Of a DNA stretch of 64,000 nt, positions 42,608 through 50,689 are shown one piece after another. The DNA comes from an uncultured Lachnospiraceae bacterium. Lineage in GTDB: Bacteria > Bacillota > Clostridia > Lachnospirales > Lachnospiraceae. Numbering within the stretch: position 1 is the first letter of the stretch; each line of letters opens with the position of its first letter. The stretch covers positions 1-64,000 of the forward strand of contig CAJTPU010000011.1 of NCBI GenBank assembly GCA_910578335.1, in the 5' to 3' direction. The notes under the pieces were generated by a model. It made no database searches, had not been told where the DNA came from, and saw nothing but the letters and a program-made list of their open reading frames with translations. Position numbers and translations under genes: made by a program.

Positions 42608-42941
42608 ATAGCCGCTCCTTTCTTTGTTGACACCCGAATCTTTTTAGATAATTGCGAAACTCTCATTTTGAGGTTCCGAATTGTGCAACTTATATATTCT
42701 ATAAGCAGACCCTTGATTACCGTTGGTACTTAGCTGCCGTATTTTGGCAGCTTACGTACCACTACGGTAATCTTGGAGCGAGAGCGCGTCTGCGTTAGAA
42801 TATATAAGCTGCACAATGACACTGGCATAATTACTGCGTTTTGCAATTGCCTATTTACTCCTTTTTTACTATGCGCAATATTTTATTTTTTATGCCCTGC
42901 TCTTTCCCGCTTGTTTTTACTGCTATCCAAAATCTTTGTGC
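42608..42941. repeat. gap in the spoVA operon with nested repeat element C
   Basis: A near-perfect inverted repeat (42680-42710 with 42788-42817, two mismatches in the outer 22 bases) encloses a strong hairpin (42715-42772, three stem blocks) and a small GNRA hairpin with loop GAGA in GGAGCGAGAGCGCGTC (42775-42790). The 3' motif is that of element A. An outer layer pairs AATTGCGAAAC (42651-42661) with GTTTTGCAATT (42838-42848). Next to spoVAC lies TTGACACCCGAATC (42627-42640), shared with B. No open reading frame. The operon transcript must run through it. Confidence 0.65.
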
Positions 42942-43430
42942 TTACTTTACCACCTCGTGAATCTCCATAAAAAAATACCAGAGAGAGCCGCACAGCTTTC
43001 CTGCCGCCATCGCGCAGACGGCAATGCCAAGCCCATGCCGAAAGCCGGCCCTTCTTGAAAAAATCGGGATGCTGTCCAGCATTTCCGCAATGGCAAGCGC
43101 CAGACAGCCGATAAACATTCCCGCAAAAAGACCAAAAAACGTCACGGCAGCCGTTCCCGCCGTCTGTACTGCCGCCTGTGAGATTCCCCGGGAAACAAGC
43201 CACTCTCCAAAATGGCAGTAGCGCGCAAACACGCTGACGAGCCCTCCTGCCACCGTGCCCAGAATTACCATTTCCTCATACAAAACAATCTGTCCCGCCG
43301 TATGACTTTTTCCTGCGAAACGGGGAATCAGCCCCACCGCCACCAGGACAGTAAAAACGCCTGCCGACGCCAAAAGCCCAAAGCTGCCGCCAAACAAAAT
43401 CAAAAGAAGGATTTTCAAGCTATTCCACAT
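42942..43430 (-). CDS. spoVAB: stage V sporulation protein AB
   Basis: 162 residues, four to five hydrophobic segments. Recognised by G-G-S-F-G-L-L-A-S-A-G-V-F-T-V-L-V-A-V-G-L-I-P-R near residue 14 and the Y-E-E-M-V-I-L-G-T block. It overlaps spoVAA by 11 bases, so it is translationally coupled, as in Bacillus. Needed for dipicolinic acid uptake with VAA; its own role is less defined. Confidence 0.9.
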   Translation of the reverse strand: MWNSLKILLLILFGGSFGLLASAGVFTVLVAVGLIPRFAGKSHTAGQIVLYEEMVILGTVAGGLVSVFARYCHFGEWLVSRGISQAAVQTAGTAAVTFFGLFAGMFIGCLALAIAEMLDSIPIFSRRAGFRHGLGIAVCAMAAGKLCGSLWYFFMEIHEVVK

Positions 43431-44193
43431 CTATGGTTTTTCCCTCTCTTTCCGCCGTGTCCACAAGCGCATTGTTTACATCCGTCTCATATTTGCGCAT
43501 TTCCACCTCGATGGGCGTAGGGTCCTTTGTCAGCCTGCGTCCTCCTACATGGTTAAAGAACACGATAATTCCCAATGAGAGCCCCACCGAGTAAGCCACC
43601 TCCAGCGCAGAGACGCCCGCCGGCTCACTTCCCATTACAATCTCGTGAATGCGGGTAAAAACGTCCGCAATGCCAATATCATTGTGGTATGCCATAATGG
43701 TAAATGCTGTGCCGCAAAAACTGATAATCGCAATAAAAAACGCTTTCAACGCCTGCTGCCAGCCCTTGTGGGTGTCTACCTTAATGCGCTCTATCAGCAC
43801 CTCGGTCTCACCGAGACTTTCCACCGTCACACCCGGACACGCTTCCTCAATCAGCTCTATGATTTTTAGGATGCTGACCACACAGCGTTTTTCTTCATAC
43901 GGCATTTTCCCACCTTTTGCCCTTGCCGATTCCCTGCTTTTAGACGCGCTATGCTTCGGCATACCGCCATCCTGTGCGCTTTTTTTCTGTGCGCCGCTTC
44001 CCTGCGTGTCCGTTTCCTGTCCCGCCTCAACGCTGTCTCCTGCACTACAGAATTTGTGAACCTTAATGCTTTTTACCTTCGCTGCAACCAGCTTATCCGC
44101 ACAGCGGATGCTGCCGATGTCCTTTATATAGACATCCGCCTCTGTAAGCTCCACATTTCTGTTTAATTTGATATAACAAACAGGGTCCGCCAT
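43420..44193 (-). CDS. spoVAA: stage V sporulation protein AA
   Basis: 257 residues. An N-terminal domain (1-55: V-Y-I-K-D-I-G-S-I-R-C, typical SpoVAA) is followed by a low-complexity linker (56-95, rich in S, K, A, G and Q), a second half of the soluble part (S-I-L-K-I-I-E-L-I) and two membrane helices (147-165, 198-216). The linker is longer than in Bacillus SpoVAA (about 206 residues in total). The AAAGGAAA site precedes ATG 44193, and a sigma-G-like promoter lies at 44231-44260. Confidence 0.92.
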   Translation of the reverse strand: MADPVCYIKLNRNVELTEADVYIKDIGSIRCADKLVAAKVKSIKVHKFCSAGDSVEAGQETDTQGSGAQKKSAQDGGMPKHSASKSRESARAKGGKMPYEEKRCVVSILKIIELIEEACPGVTVESLGETEVLIERIKVDTHKGWQQALKAFFIAIISFCGTAFTIMAYHNDIGIADVFTRIHEIVMGSEPAGVSALEVAYSVGLSLGIIVFFNHVGGRRLTKDPTPIEVEMRKYETDVNNALVDTAEREGKTIDVE

Positions 44194-44230
44194 TTTCTAT
44201 TTCCTTTCAATGTGCATGATTTTTAAAGGT

Positions 44231-44260
44231 TAGTATATACTTTTGCATTTACATTTATGC
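44231..44260 (-). promoter_or_regulatory. sigma-G promoter of spoVAA-AB-AC
   Basis: GCATA (44256-44260) and TATACTA (44231-44237), 18 bases apart on the minus strand; consensus GHATR-N18-CATNHTA with one mismatch. The start is about 30 bases before spoVAA. Confidence 0.65.
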
Positions 44261-44327
44261 AAGGAAAATTGCAGTCCCGTTCAAGATTTGTGCTGTCAGC
44301 CAAAACTCCGGCAATTCCATAAAAAAG

Positions 44328-44356
44328 TTGTCGGAAAGTCCGTGCCATGCTATAAT
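44328..44356 (+). promoter_or_regulatory. promoter of the thioesterase gene
   Basis: TTGTCG (44328-44333), 17 bases, TATAAT (44351-44356). Confidence 0.6.
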
Positions 44357-44393
44357 CAGAACAATAAATCGGTAAAAGAAAGGACTGTCAGCC

Positions 44394-44867
44394 ATGCTTA
44401 ACCCAAAGAAAGTTTCCGATTCCCTGACCGAACAAATTCACATTGTGATTTCGCCTGACATCAACAGCTTTGGACGCCTTTTTGGCGGACAGCTCTTAAA
44501 GTGGATAGACGAGGTTGCCGGTGCAACGGCACGCCGGCACTGCGGAAGAAATGCCACGACTGCCGCTATCGACAATCTGCAGTTTAAATCCGGCGCTTTT
44601 TTAAATGATGTCATCGTGCTGATTGGACGGGTTACCTATGTAGGACGAACCTCCATGGAAATCCGTGTAGACACCTACAAGGAGGCTGACGACGGCACCC
44701 GCACCCCTATCAACCGCGCCTATTTTGTCATGGTCTGTATGGGGGATGACGACAGACCCACCGAAGCGCCGCCCCTTATTCCGGAGAATCCCGAAGAAAA
44801 AATGGAATGGGAAAATGCGAAGAAGCGCCACGAGCTCAGACTGACCAGAAGAAAAGAAGGATTTTAA
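44394..44867 (+). CDS. acyl-CoA thioesterase, YciA/hotdog family
   Basis: 157 residues. Single hotdog fold with the signature N-S-F-G-R-L-F-G-G-Q-L-L-K-W-I-D-E-V-A-G near residue 25, where the Asp/Glu is the catalytic acid of the long helix. F-K-S-G and R-V-T-Y-V-G-R-T-S-M-E are next. Cytoplasmic hydrolysis of acyl-CoA is likely. It is the only plus-strand gene in the sporulation block. A shared terminator follows. Confidence 0.9.
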   Translation: MLNPKKVSDSLTEQIHIVISPDINSFGRLFGGQLLKWIDEVAGATARRHCGRNATTAAIDNLQFKSGAFLNDVIVLIGRVTYVGRTSMEIRVDTYKEADDGTRTPINRAYFVMVCMGDDDRPTEAPPLIPENPEEKMEWENAKKRHELRLTRRKEGF

Positions 44868-44916
44868 AAAAAGCGCCGCAAAATCCCTGCACAGGTGATT
44901 TTGCGGCGCCCTTTTT
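44866..44916. terminator. bidirectional terminator
   Basis: GCGCCGCAAAAT (44873-44884) with ATTTTGCGGCGC (44898-44909), six T after it and seven A before it. Serves both the thioesterase and the GH25 gene. Confidence 0.9.
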
Positions 44917-44917
44917 C

Positions 44918-45979
44918 TTACCACTCTTTAAAACTAATATTCAAATCCACATCCCCGCCGATGCCGTCAATCCTTCCCGTATCCGAATACTGCCATACGG
45001 CATATTCATACGGAAAATACAAATCGGTATCGTAGTAGGCAAACCATTTATCTACATCCTCAAACTCCGCCATATCAATCAGCACGCTCCACATTTCCAT
45101 ATTCGCATAAATCATGGGGGTATAGCCCGCTTCCCTGATTCTGTCTATAAAAATATGTGCCATGCGGGTTCTCTCCTCGACGGTAAGCCGGTTCATTCGC
45201 CCGTCTTTATCCGCCGTTTTTTCCACATCATACACAATCGGATAGGTAACGTTATAGCCCGCTATTGTTTCCAGCACCAAATCTGCCTCCTCAAGCGCTT
45301 CCTCGTCAGTGATTGCCTGAGAGAAGAAATATACACCCACTTTGATGCCGGCCGCCGAAGCGCCCTGTATATTGTCCTCAAATTTTTCATCTAAAACAAG
45401 CTTGCCTTCCTGTCCGTACCCTCTGATACCGACGCGGATAAAGGCATATTCCACGCCCTGCGCCGCCACCTTGTTCCAGTCAATATTCCCCTGATAGCGG
45501 GACACGTCGATGCCCTTGTGGGATATCACCACACCGTTTTCCACATACTGCAGCTCGCCGTTTTCCAATACCTGCAGATTCTCCTGTATCAGACTGTGCT
45601 GCTTTAAATCATCACGTATCGGCACAAAATGAAACCTTCCGTTGCTGACCACCACAATATGTTCCGGATAGAAGGGACGCAGCGCACCCACTGTGGAAGT
45701 TCCGCCCTCCAGACTCTGCTGTAGCTGGCTTAAAATAGAGTCCGAAGTCTCCTCCCTGGTGTTAATCTCTGCCTGTGCCACAGCCTCTGCCAGCATAAGG
45801 TTGACCTCTTCCTCCGAATACATTACCGCGTCTATGTCCGCATTCGCCTCCACCGCATCGTCTTTCTGACGGATTTTGTCATAAATCAGAAGCGCCGCCA
45901 GCACTACCACCGTCATCGCTACCAGACAGCCGATTATCGTCATAACGTAAAACGTAATTTCTTTTTTCTTTCGATTCAT
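44918..45979 (-). CDS. GH25 family lysozyme (membrane-anchored)
   Basis: 353 residues. A signal anchor (9-33), a linker region with a helical acidic part and an N-terminal extension (35-150), then the GH25 barrel (about 155-353). Active-site elements: G-I-D-V-S-R-Y-Q-G at the start of the barrel, Y-D-V-E near 250 and W-Q-Y-S near the end. Cleaves peptidoglycan outside the membrane. Its promoter is vegetative in type (46015-46043), and it lies between sigF and spoVAA, but no forespore promoter was seen. Confidence 0.9.
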   Translation of the reverse strand: MNRKKKEITFYVMTIIGCLVAMTVVVLAALLIYDKIRQKDDAVEANADIDAVMYSEEEVNLMLAEAVAQAEINTREETSDSILSQLQQSLEGGTSTVGALRPFYPEHIVVVSNGRFHFVPIRDDLKQHSLIQENLQVLENGELQYVENGVVISHKGIDVSRYQGNIDWNKVAAQGVEYAFIRVGIRGYGQEGKLVLDEKFEDNIQGASAAGIKVGVYFFSQAITDEEALEEADLVLETIAGYNVTYPIVYDVEKTADKDGRMNRLTVEERTRMAHIFIDRIREAGYTPMIYANMEMWSVLIDMAEFEDVDKWFAYYDTDLYFPYEYAVWQYSDTGRIDGIGGDVDLNISFKEW

Positions 45980-46014
45980 ATTTCCTCATTTCTACCCTAA
46001 GGGGTCTTGGGTAC

Positions 46015-46043
46015 ATTATACCTTAAAACCCTCGTGGTTGAAA
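46015..46043 (-). promoter_or_regulatory. promoter of the GH25 gene
   Basis: TTTCAA (46038-46043), 17 bases, TATAAT (46015-46020) on the minus strand. Just upstream lies the palindrome AATATCTTAAGATATT (about 46067-46082). Confidence 0.5.
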
Positions 46044-46098
46044 GTGGAAAGTAGTGGTTTTCAGAATATCTTAAGATATTAGCGCTTTTGCTCCCCCG

Positions 46099-46854
46099 CT
46101 ACACCATAAGCTCCCCCCGCATACGCAGCAGGATTTTTTTCTCCATACGGCTTACCTGTACCTGACTGATTCCCATCTTTCCTGCCACCTCAGACTGTGT
46201 TTTATCCTGAAAATAGCGCATTTTAATCAACTCCTGTTCCTTCTCCGAAAGAGTGTCCAGAAGCTGCCTTAACACCAGATGGTTTAACACTTGTTCCTTT
46301 TCGTAGTCTCCTGCACCTTCCCTCGCTGTCATTTTACCGTCCCTGCCGCCTGCCAGCTTGTCCACCAAAAAGATTTCACTGCCGTCAGACTGGTAAACCG
46401 ACTTGTAGATGGATTCTACCTCCGCTCCCGCTTCCAGCGCCACCGCGATTTCTTCTACCGTAAGACCCGACTCCTCCGCCACCTCCAAAAGCAGCGGCTC
46501 CCGTCCCAGCCGGCACGTTAAACGCTCCATTGCCGCTTTTGCCTTCATGCCGTTTTCTTTTAGCGTCCTGCTCACCTTAATCATACCGTCATCCCGCAGA
46601 AAACGCTTGATTTCTCCCATTATCATGGGAACCGCATAGGTAGAAAATTTCACGTCGAAAGATAAATCAAATTTGTCAATCGCCTTGATTAAACCGATTG
46701 TCCCTATTTGAAACAAATCTTCCATTTCATGCCCTCTGCCGGCAAACCGCTTTACGATATGGTGCACCAGACCCAAATTGTTCTCTATCAGTATATCTCT
46801 TGCCTGTTTATCCCCTGCCTGTGATTTTTCGATTAATACTGATATTTCTTCCAT
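46099..46854 (-). CDS. sigF: RNA polymerase forespore sigma factor F
   Basis: 251 residues. Region 2 (A-R-D-I-L-I-E-N-N-L-G-L-V, E-D-L-F-Q-I-G-T-I-G-L-I-K-A-I-D-K-F-D), region 3 and region 4 with helix-turn-helix T-Q-S-E-V-A-G-K-M-G-I-S-Q-V-Q-V-S-R. Start at ATG 46854, nine bases after the spoIIAB stop. Held inactive by SpoIIAB. Third gene of the spoIIA operon. The C-terminal end is at the palindrome-containing space before GH25. Confidence 0.96.
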   Translation of the reverse strand: MEEISVLIEKSQAGDKQARDILIENNLGLVHHIVKRFAGRGHEMEDLFQIGTIGLIKAIDKFDLSFDVKFSTYAVPMIMGEIKRFLRDDGMIKVSRTLKENGMKAKAAMERLTCRLGREPLLLEVAEESGLTVEEIAVALEAGAEVESIYKSVYQSDGSEIFLVDKLAGGRDGKMTAREGAGDYEKEQVLNHLVLRQLLDTLSEKEQELIKMRYFQDKTQSEVAGKMGISQVQVSRMEKKILLRMRGELMV

Positions 46855-46862
46855 TCTGAGGC

Positions 46863-47357
46863 CTAGTCCTCCCCTTGTATAAAGTTGCTGCACCCCAGCT
46901 TTTTCTGCATACGGACCGTCGTCCCCAAAAGCGGCTTTGACTCCACCTCCAAGTCGTCCATAAAAGCTTCCATAAAGGCAAACCCCATACCGGAACGTTC
47001 CAGCTCCGGCTTGCTGGTATAAAGCGGTTCCATCGCCTTATCCAGATTTTCAATTCCAATCCCTTTATCCTCTACCTCAATATGTAAAACATCCCCCTCG
47101 ATGCGGCAGCGCACATAAACCTTTCCCTCCTGCACCTTCACGTGTACGGGCTTTTGTTCCCCATGCCTGCCGTAGCCGTAAACATTTTCATATCCATGGA
47201 TAATTGCATTTGTCACCGCCTCCGACACCGCTGTCTTGACATCGGCAAGCTCCTCCACCGTCGGATTTAACGGCGTGATAAACGCTGCCACCGCTACTCT
47301 GGCAAAGCTTTCATTGGTGGATACTGCGTCAAACTCCAAAGCCATTTCATTTTTCAT
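46863..47357 (-). CDS. spoIIAB: anti-sigma F factor (serine kinase)
   Basis: 164 residues, GHKL kinase of the HATPase fold. It binds SigF and phosphorylates SpoIIAA. N box E-A-V-T-N-A-I-I-H-G-Y near 42, G1 box E-D-K-G-I-G-I near 98 and G2 G-M-G-F near 125. ATG 47357 is selected since MKNEM is the usual start and AAAGGGA precedes it; the ORF is open upstream but not conserved in pattern. About 18 residues longer than Bacillus SpoIIAB, mostly at the C terminus. Confidence 0.95.
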   Translation of the reverse strand: MKNEMALEFDAVSTNESFARVAVAAFITPLNPTVEELADVKTAVSEAVTNAIIHGYENVYGYGRHGEQKPVHVKVQEGKVYVRCRIEGDVLHIEVEDKGIGIENLDKAMEPLYTSKPELERSGMGFAFMEAFMDDLEVESKPLLGTTVRMQKKLGCSNFIQGED

Positions 47358-47424
47358 ACTGTCCCTTTCTTTCGCTGCAATCGGTTCTTTCTGTTTGATT
47401 TCTATCATCTGTCCCGCAATCCTC

Positions 47425-47730
47425 CTATTCCATAATTTCAATAATTTTGTGCATACCGGACATGTACAGAATCCGCTTTATCTGCCTGTCTGCGTGTATG
47501 GCAAACACTTTTCCGCCAAAGCACGCTATTTTTTTGTATCTTCCCATGATAATACCGATTCCTGACGAATCCATAAAGCGTGTATCTTCAAAATCAAATA
47601 CCACATGATTTACCTGCTCCCCCAGAATATACCTGTCCGCGTTTTCACTGATATACGCAGACTTATGATGGTCTACTTCCTCGGGAAGCTTTACGCAGAG
47701 GTAATTGTCAATTACTTTAAACTCTTCCAT
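47425..47730 (-). CDS. spoIIAA: anti-anti-sigma factor
   Basis: 101 residues, STAS domain. It releases SigF when dephosphorylated. The phosphorylated serine is in F-M-D-S-S-G-I-G-I (residues 53-60). AAAGGAG precedes ATG 47730. It is separated by 67 bases from spoIIAB. A sigma-H promoter is expected but I could not locate it; a terminator lies just upstream (47762-47793). Confidence 0.95.
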   Translation of the reverse strand: MEEFKVIDNYLCVKLPEEVDHHKSAYISENADRYILGEQVNHVVFDFEDTRFMDSSGIGIIMGRYKKIACFGGKVFAIHADRQIKRILYMSGMHKIIEIME

Positions 47731-47761
47731 TCTATTCTCCTTTCAACAATTTTTTACAATG

Positions 47762-47793
47762 AAAAAGAGAGCCTATACTGCTATAAACTCTCT
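47762..47793 (-). terminator. terminator between the TPR gene and spoIIAA
   Basis: AGAGAG (47766-47771) pairs with CTCTCT (47788-47793), with U-run on the minus strand. It separates the valS-folC-TPR transcript from spoIIA, perhaps incompletely. Confidence 0.75.
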
Positions 47794-47823
47794 TTCGTGT
47801 TTTCTTTCTATTCTCTTGTGCGT

Positions 47824-49233
47824 TTAATGATTGCTCAGGTCATTGATATAGTTTTGTGCTCTTGCGGCACGCTGGGTTCCCGGAAACAGCTCGATAACCT
47901 TTTCGTAGACTTCTATTGCCTCTGCACTCATGCCGGCTCTTCTGTAAGCATTGCCCAGCGTGAAGAGTGCATCGCCGTTTGTCGCATCGTAACTGACTGC
48001 TTTGGTAAGGTCCGCTATGGCGGTATCATAATCCTCGTCATTGTATGCCGCGTTGCCGGAGGCAAAATAGGAAGCGGAAAGCTCAGGTCCTATTTTTAAC
48101 AGCAGGTTATTGTATAAACGCCTGAACGGCTCAGACATTTCATTTAAGTTATTGATGCTGTCTTTCACATCATCCAGATAGCTTTCCGTAGCGGCGGCAT
48201 CCGCAGTCTCCAGATACTCGCTGGCGCCCTCTAACAGAATATCGATGGTGCGCAGCGTACCGTCCGTGCCCACATAGGCATCCAGTTCCTCATGAATCCT
48301 GCTGTTTTCTGCCGTCATCTCATCTATGGTCTGCTGCATGGTAGCTATCGTAGCCGTCTTCACATCCATCTCATCGCCGATGGTGCGTATTTCCTCCTGC
48401 GCCTTCGTCCTCTCCCTGTTGACCGCAGCAGGCAGAATCAGGAAAAACATGGAAGCAATCCCCAGCACAAGCCCGATGCCTACGTTAAACAAGGTGCTTA
48501 GCCCTGTATTCTTAGGCTCCCTGAAGCTGTTTGGCTGGATAATCATCTCGTTGTCGCTCTGATACCGGACTGCCGCTTCGCTTTTCTTTTTCTGTCCGCC
48601 TCTGCCCTGCTCGTCCGGAGCCAGCATAGCCTCCACTTCCTTCAGGTAGCGCAGCGTCTGCGTATTGTTGATATCGATTCGGCAGCACTTGTCCAATTCC
48701 CGCTTGGCACGTTCCCACTGCTCGCTGTCAATGTAGAGCAGCGCCAAAAGCTGATGCGCCCTGATGAAACGCGGATTCAGCGATAGCACCTTTTTAAGCT
48801 GTATCATTGCCAAATCCTTGCTTCCCTGATTACAGTACACAAGCGCCTGGTTATACTTTTTGATAGTCTGGTTTATGGTATCAAGTCTTGTCGCATTGTT
48901 TTGTATCATATCAATGTAGTCGTCCGCAATATTTTTCTGCGGGCGCAGATTCTTTGAGATGACCCATTCACTCAACGCCGCCACAACCTCTCCGCGCTCA
49001 AAAAAGACAAGCCCTAAAAGATTACGCGCTTCCACGTTATTTTTATTAAATTTTAAACTCTGCCGCAGGCTTGAGACCGCACCGGTCAAATCGCGGATGC
49101 CTGCTTTCTCCAGTCCTTCATTGTAATACATATTGGAAACTGCCAGTATTCTCTTATACAGAGCAACGTCAGCGCCGCAGGCGGTGCAATAATCATATTC
49201 AGACAAATGGCAGCCGCAGTTATAACAATTCAT
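47824..49233 (-). CDS. zinc-ribbon, TPR and coiled-coil membrane protein
   Basis: 469 residues. Zinc ribbon at the N terminus (C3, C6, C16, C19), TPR units (about 30-200), a transmembrane helix (about 248-268), a coiled coil (270-320), a helical region and a further TPR pair (about 390-465) outside. Thus there are repeats on both sides of the membrane. It probably acts as a scaffold; no enzyme motif. Five bases after the 53-residue gene, in the valS-folC unit. Confidence 0.82.
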   Translation of the reverse strand: MNCYNCGCHLSEYDYCTACGADVALYKRILAVSNMYYNEGLEKAGIRDLTGAVSSLRQSLKFNKNNVEARNLLGLVFFERGEVVAALSEWVISKNLRPQKNIADDYIDMIQNNATRLDTINQTIKKYNQALVYCNQGSKDLAMIQLKKVLSLNPRFIRAHQLLALLYIDSEQWERAKRELDKCCRIDINNTQTLRYLKEVEAMLAPDEQGRGGQKKKSEAAVRYQSDNEMIIQPNSFREPKNTGLSTLFNVGIGLVLGIASMFFLILPAAVNRERTKAQEEIRTIGDEMDVKTATIATMQQTIDEMTAENSRIHEELDAYVGTDGTLRTIDILLEGASEYLETADAAATESYLDDVKDSINNLNEMSEPFRRLYNNLLLKIGPELSASYFASGNAAYNDEDYDTAIADLTKAVSYDATNGDALFTLGNAYRRAGMSAEAIEVYEKVIELFPGTQRAARAQNYINDLSNH

Positions 49234-49238
49234 GCCCC

Positions 49239-49400
49239 TTACTCCTCATACTCAAAATCTTCTTCCTTGCCGGTTTCCTTGAGCATCTTCACCAAAATAT
49301 CTGCCATATCTGTCATATCCTGATTGTAAATCGCTTCTTCCGCATCCTCTACCTCCAGACTCGGATGAAACTTTTTCAATTCCTCTTCAAAGTTAATCAT
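49239..49400 (-). CDS. acidic 53-residue protein between folC and the TPR gene
   Basis: An open frame of 53 codons. The protein starts MINFEEELKKFHPSLEVEDA and ends E-E-D-F-E-Y-E-E, with about one third acidic residues and a predicted helix in the centre (D-M-A-D-I-L-V-K-M-L). The ATG overlaps the folC TGA (ATGA) and a GGAG lies upstream; the TPR gene starts five bases after its stop. This tight fit makes translation likely. No family is known to me; its place suggests a partner of the TPR protein. Confidence 0.75.
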   Translation of the reverse strand: MINFEEELKKFHPSLEVEDAEEAIYNQDMTDMADILVKMLKETGKEEDFEYEE

Positions 49401-50689
49401 AATAACTCCTTTATCTCACCAACCAGATACAGGGAGCCGGCAATATAAACCGGTTCTTTGTCCCTCTTTTGGGACAAAAGCGTCCGGAAAGCCTCTTCTG
49501 CCGATTCACAGCAAGTCACCTTACAGCCCGTATCGTCAAATACATCCTCAAGTATACCCGTTTCTACCGCCCTCATATTCCGGGGACGCACCACAAAAAT
49601 ATCTGTAAACAGGTTGCTTGCGGCAATTTCTTCTGTCATAAATCTGTAATCCTTATCCTGCATGACGCCAAAGAGAAGACGCCTTTTTGCACAGCCGTCC
49701 TTTGCCACTGTCTCTAAAAACGCCCTAATGCCATCGCCGTTGTGCGCGCCGTCGACGTATACCTCCGGCAGGATTTCTTCCATGCGGCCCGCCCAGAAAG
49801 CTTCGGCAACGCCCTGCCGCATCACCTCTGCAGAGAGCTTTCCCTCTCCCAGAACCACTTCAAGGGCACGAAGCGCAATCGCCGCATTTTCCATCTGATA
49901 GAAGGCTCTCGTATTCAGACGAAGCCTAATACTATCATAATAAAGGGATTGATAAGAAAAATCAATGCTTTTATGATTAAATTTTAAGAAAATATAATCC
50001 TTTTTCGACACGGAAAACGCAGGTATTTGCAATTTTTTTGCGGTTTTTGCCAAAACCTCCGATACCCTTGCATCCGTCTCCCAGTAAATAGCGGGCGCAC
50101 CTTCTTTCATAATCCCCGCCTTCTCCGCCGCTATCTGAGGCAGGGTATTTCCCAGATACGCCGTATGGTCCAGCCCCATATGCGTAATGATGGCGGCGTC
50201 TTTATCCGAAACCGAATTGGTCGCATCCAGCCTGCCCCCGAGTCCTGTCTCCAGAATAATAAAATCCGGTTCCTTCCCTGCAAACCAGCACATCGCCATC
50301 AAATACAGAAATTCAAAAAAGGAAGGATGCAGGCGCGCTTCTTCCTGCAAGTCGCCTGCTGCCTCCTCTTTTAAAACTTCCCGCACCTTTTTATAAGCCG
50401 AGACAAATTCCTCCTCTGATATCATTTCATTGCCCATGCAGATTCTCTCCCGCACAGACACAAGATGGGGGGAGGTGAAAAGCCCCACCCGATACCCTGC
50501 CGCCATCAGCACAGCGCGCAGATAGGCACAAACGGAGCCTTTTCCGTTTGTGCCCGCTACATGAAGAATACGGCTGCCGCGCTTTTCAAAAACTCTCTCA
50601 AGCAGTCTTTTTGTGTCCTGCAGCGTATGCTTTTCCCCAAATTTCGGGATATTTAAAATATAGTTTTCTGCTTCGGTGTATGCGCTCAT
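49397..50689 (-). CDS. folC: bifunctional folylpolyglutamate synthase / dihydrofolate synthase
   Basis: 430 residues, Mur-ligase fold. Walker-type loop H-V-A-G-T-N-G-K-G-S at about residue 43, T-S-P-H-L near 71, E-T-G-L-G-G-R-L-D-A-T-N near 147, H-x-x-L-D-H near 170 and D-G-A-H-N near 312. Adds glutamate to folates. The ATG overlaps the valS stop by four bases (ATGA), showing a valS-folC operon, the usual order in Firmicutes. Confidence 0.96.
   Translation of the reverse strand: MSAYTEAENYILNIPKFGEKHTLQDTKRLLERVFEKRGSRILHVAGTNGKGSVCAYLRAVLMAAGYRVGLFTSPHLVSVRERICMGNEMISEEEFVSAYKKVREVLKEEAAGDLQEEARLHPSFFEFLYLMAMCWFAGKEPDFIILETGLGGRLDATNSVSDKDAAIITHMGLDHTAYLGNTLPQIAAEKAGIMKEGAPAIYWETDARVSEVLAKTAKKLQIPAFSVSKKDYIFLKFNHKSIDFSYQSLYYDSIRLRLNTRAFYQMENAAIALRALEVVLGEGKLSAEVMRQGVAEAFWAGRMEEILPEVYVDGAHNGDGIRAFLETVAKDGCAKRRLLFGVMQDKDYRFMTEEIAASNLFTDIFVVRPRNMRAVETGILEDVFDDTGCKVTCCESAEEAFRTLLSQKRDKEPVYIAGSLYLVGEIKELL

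Noticed and set aside
47731..47830. Sigma-H promoter for spoIIAA
   Set aside because: Expected from Bacillus, but no RNAGGAWWW and GAAT pair at the right distance could be seen.
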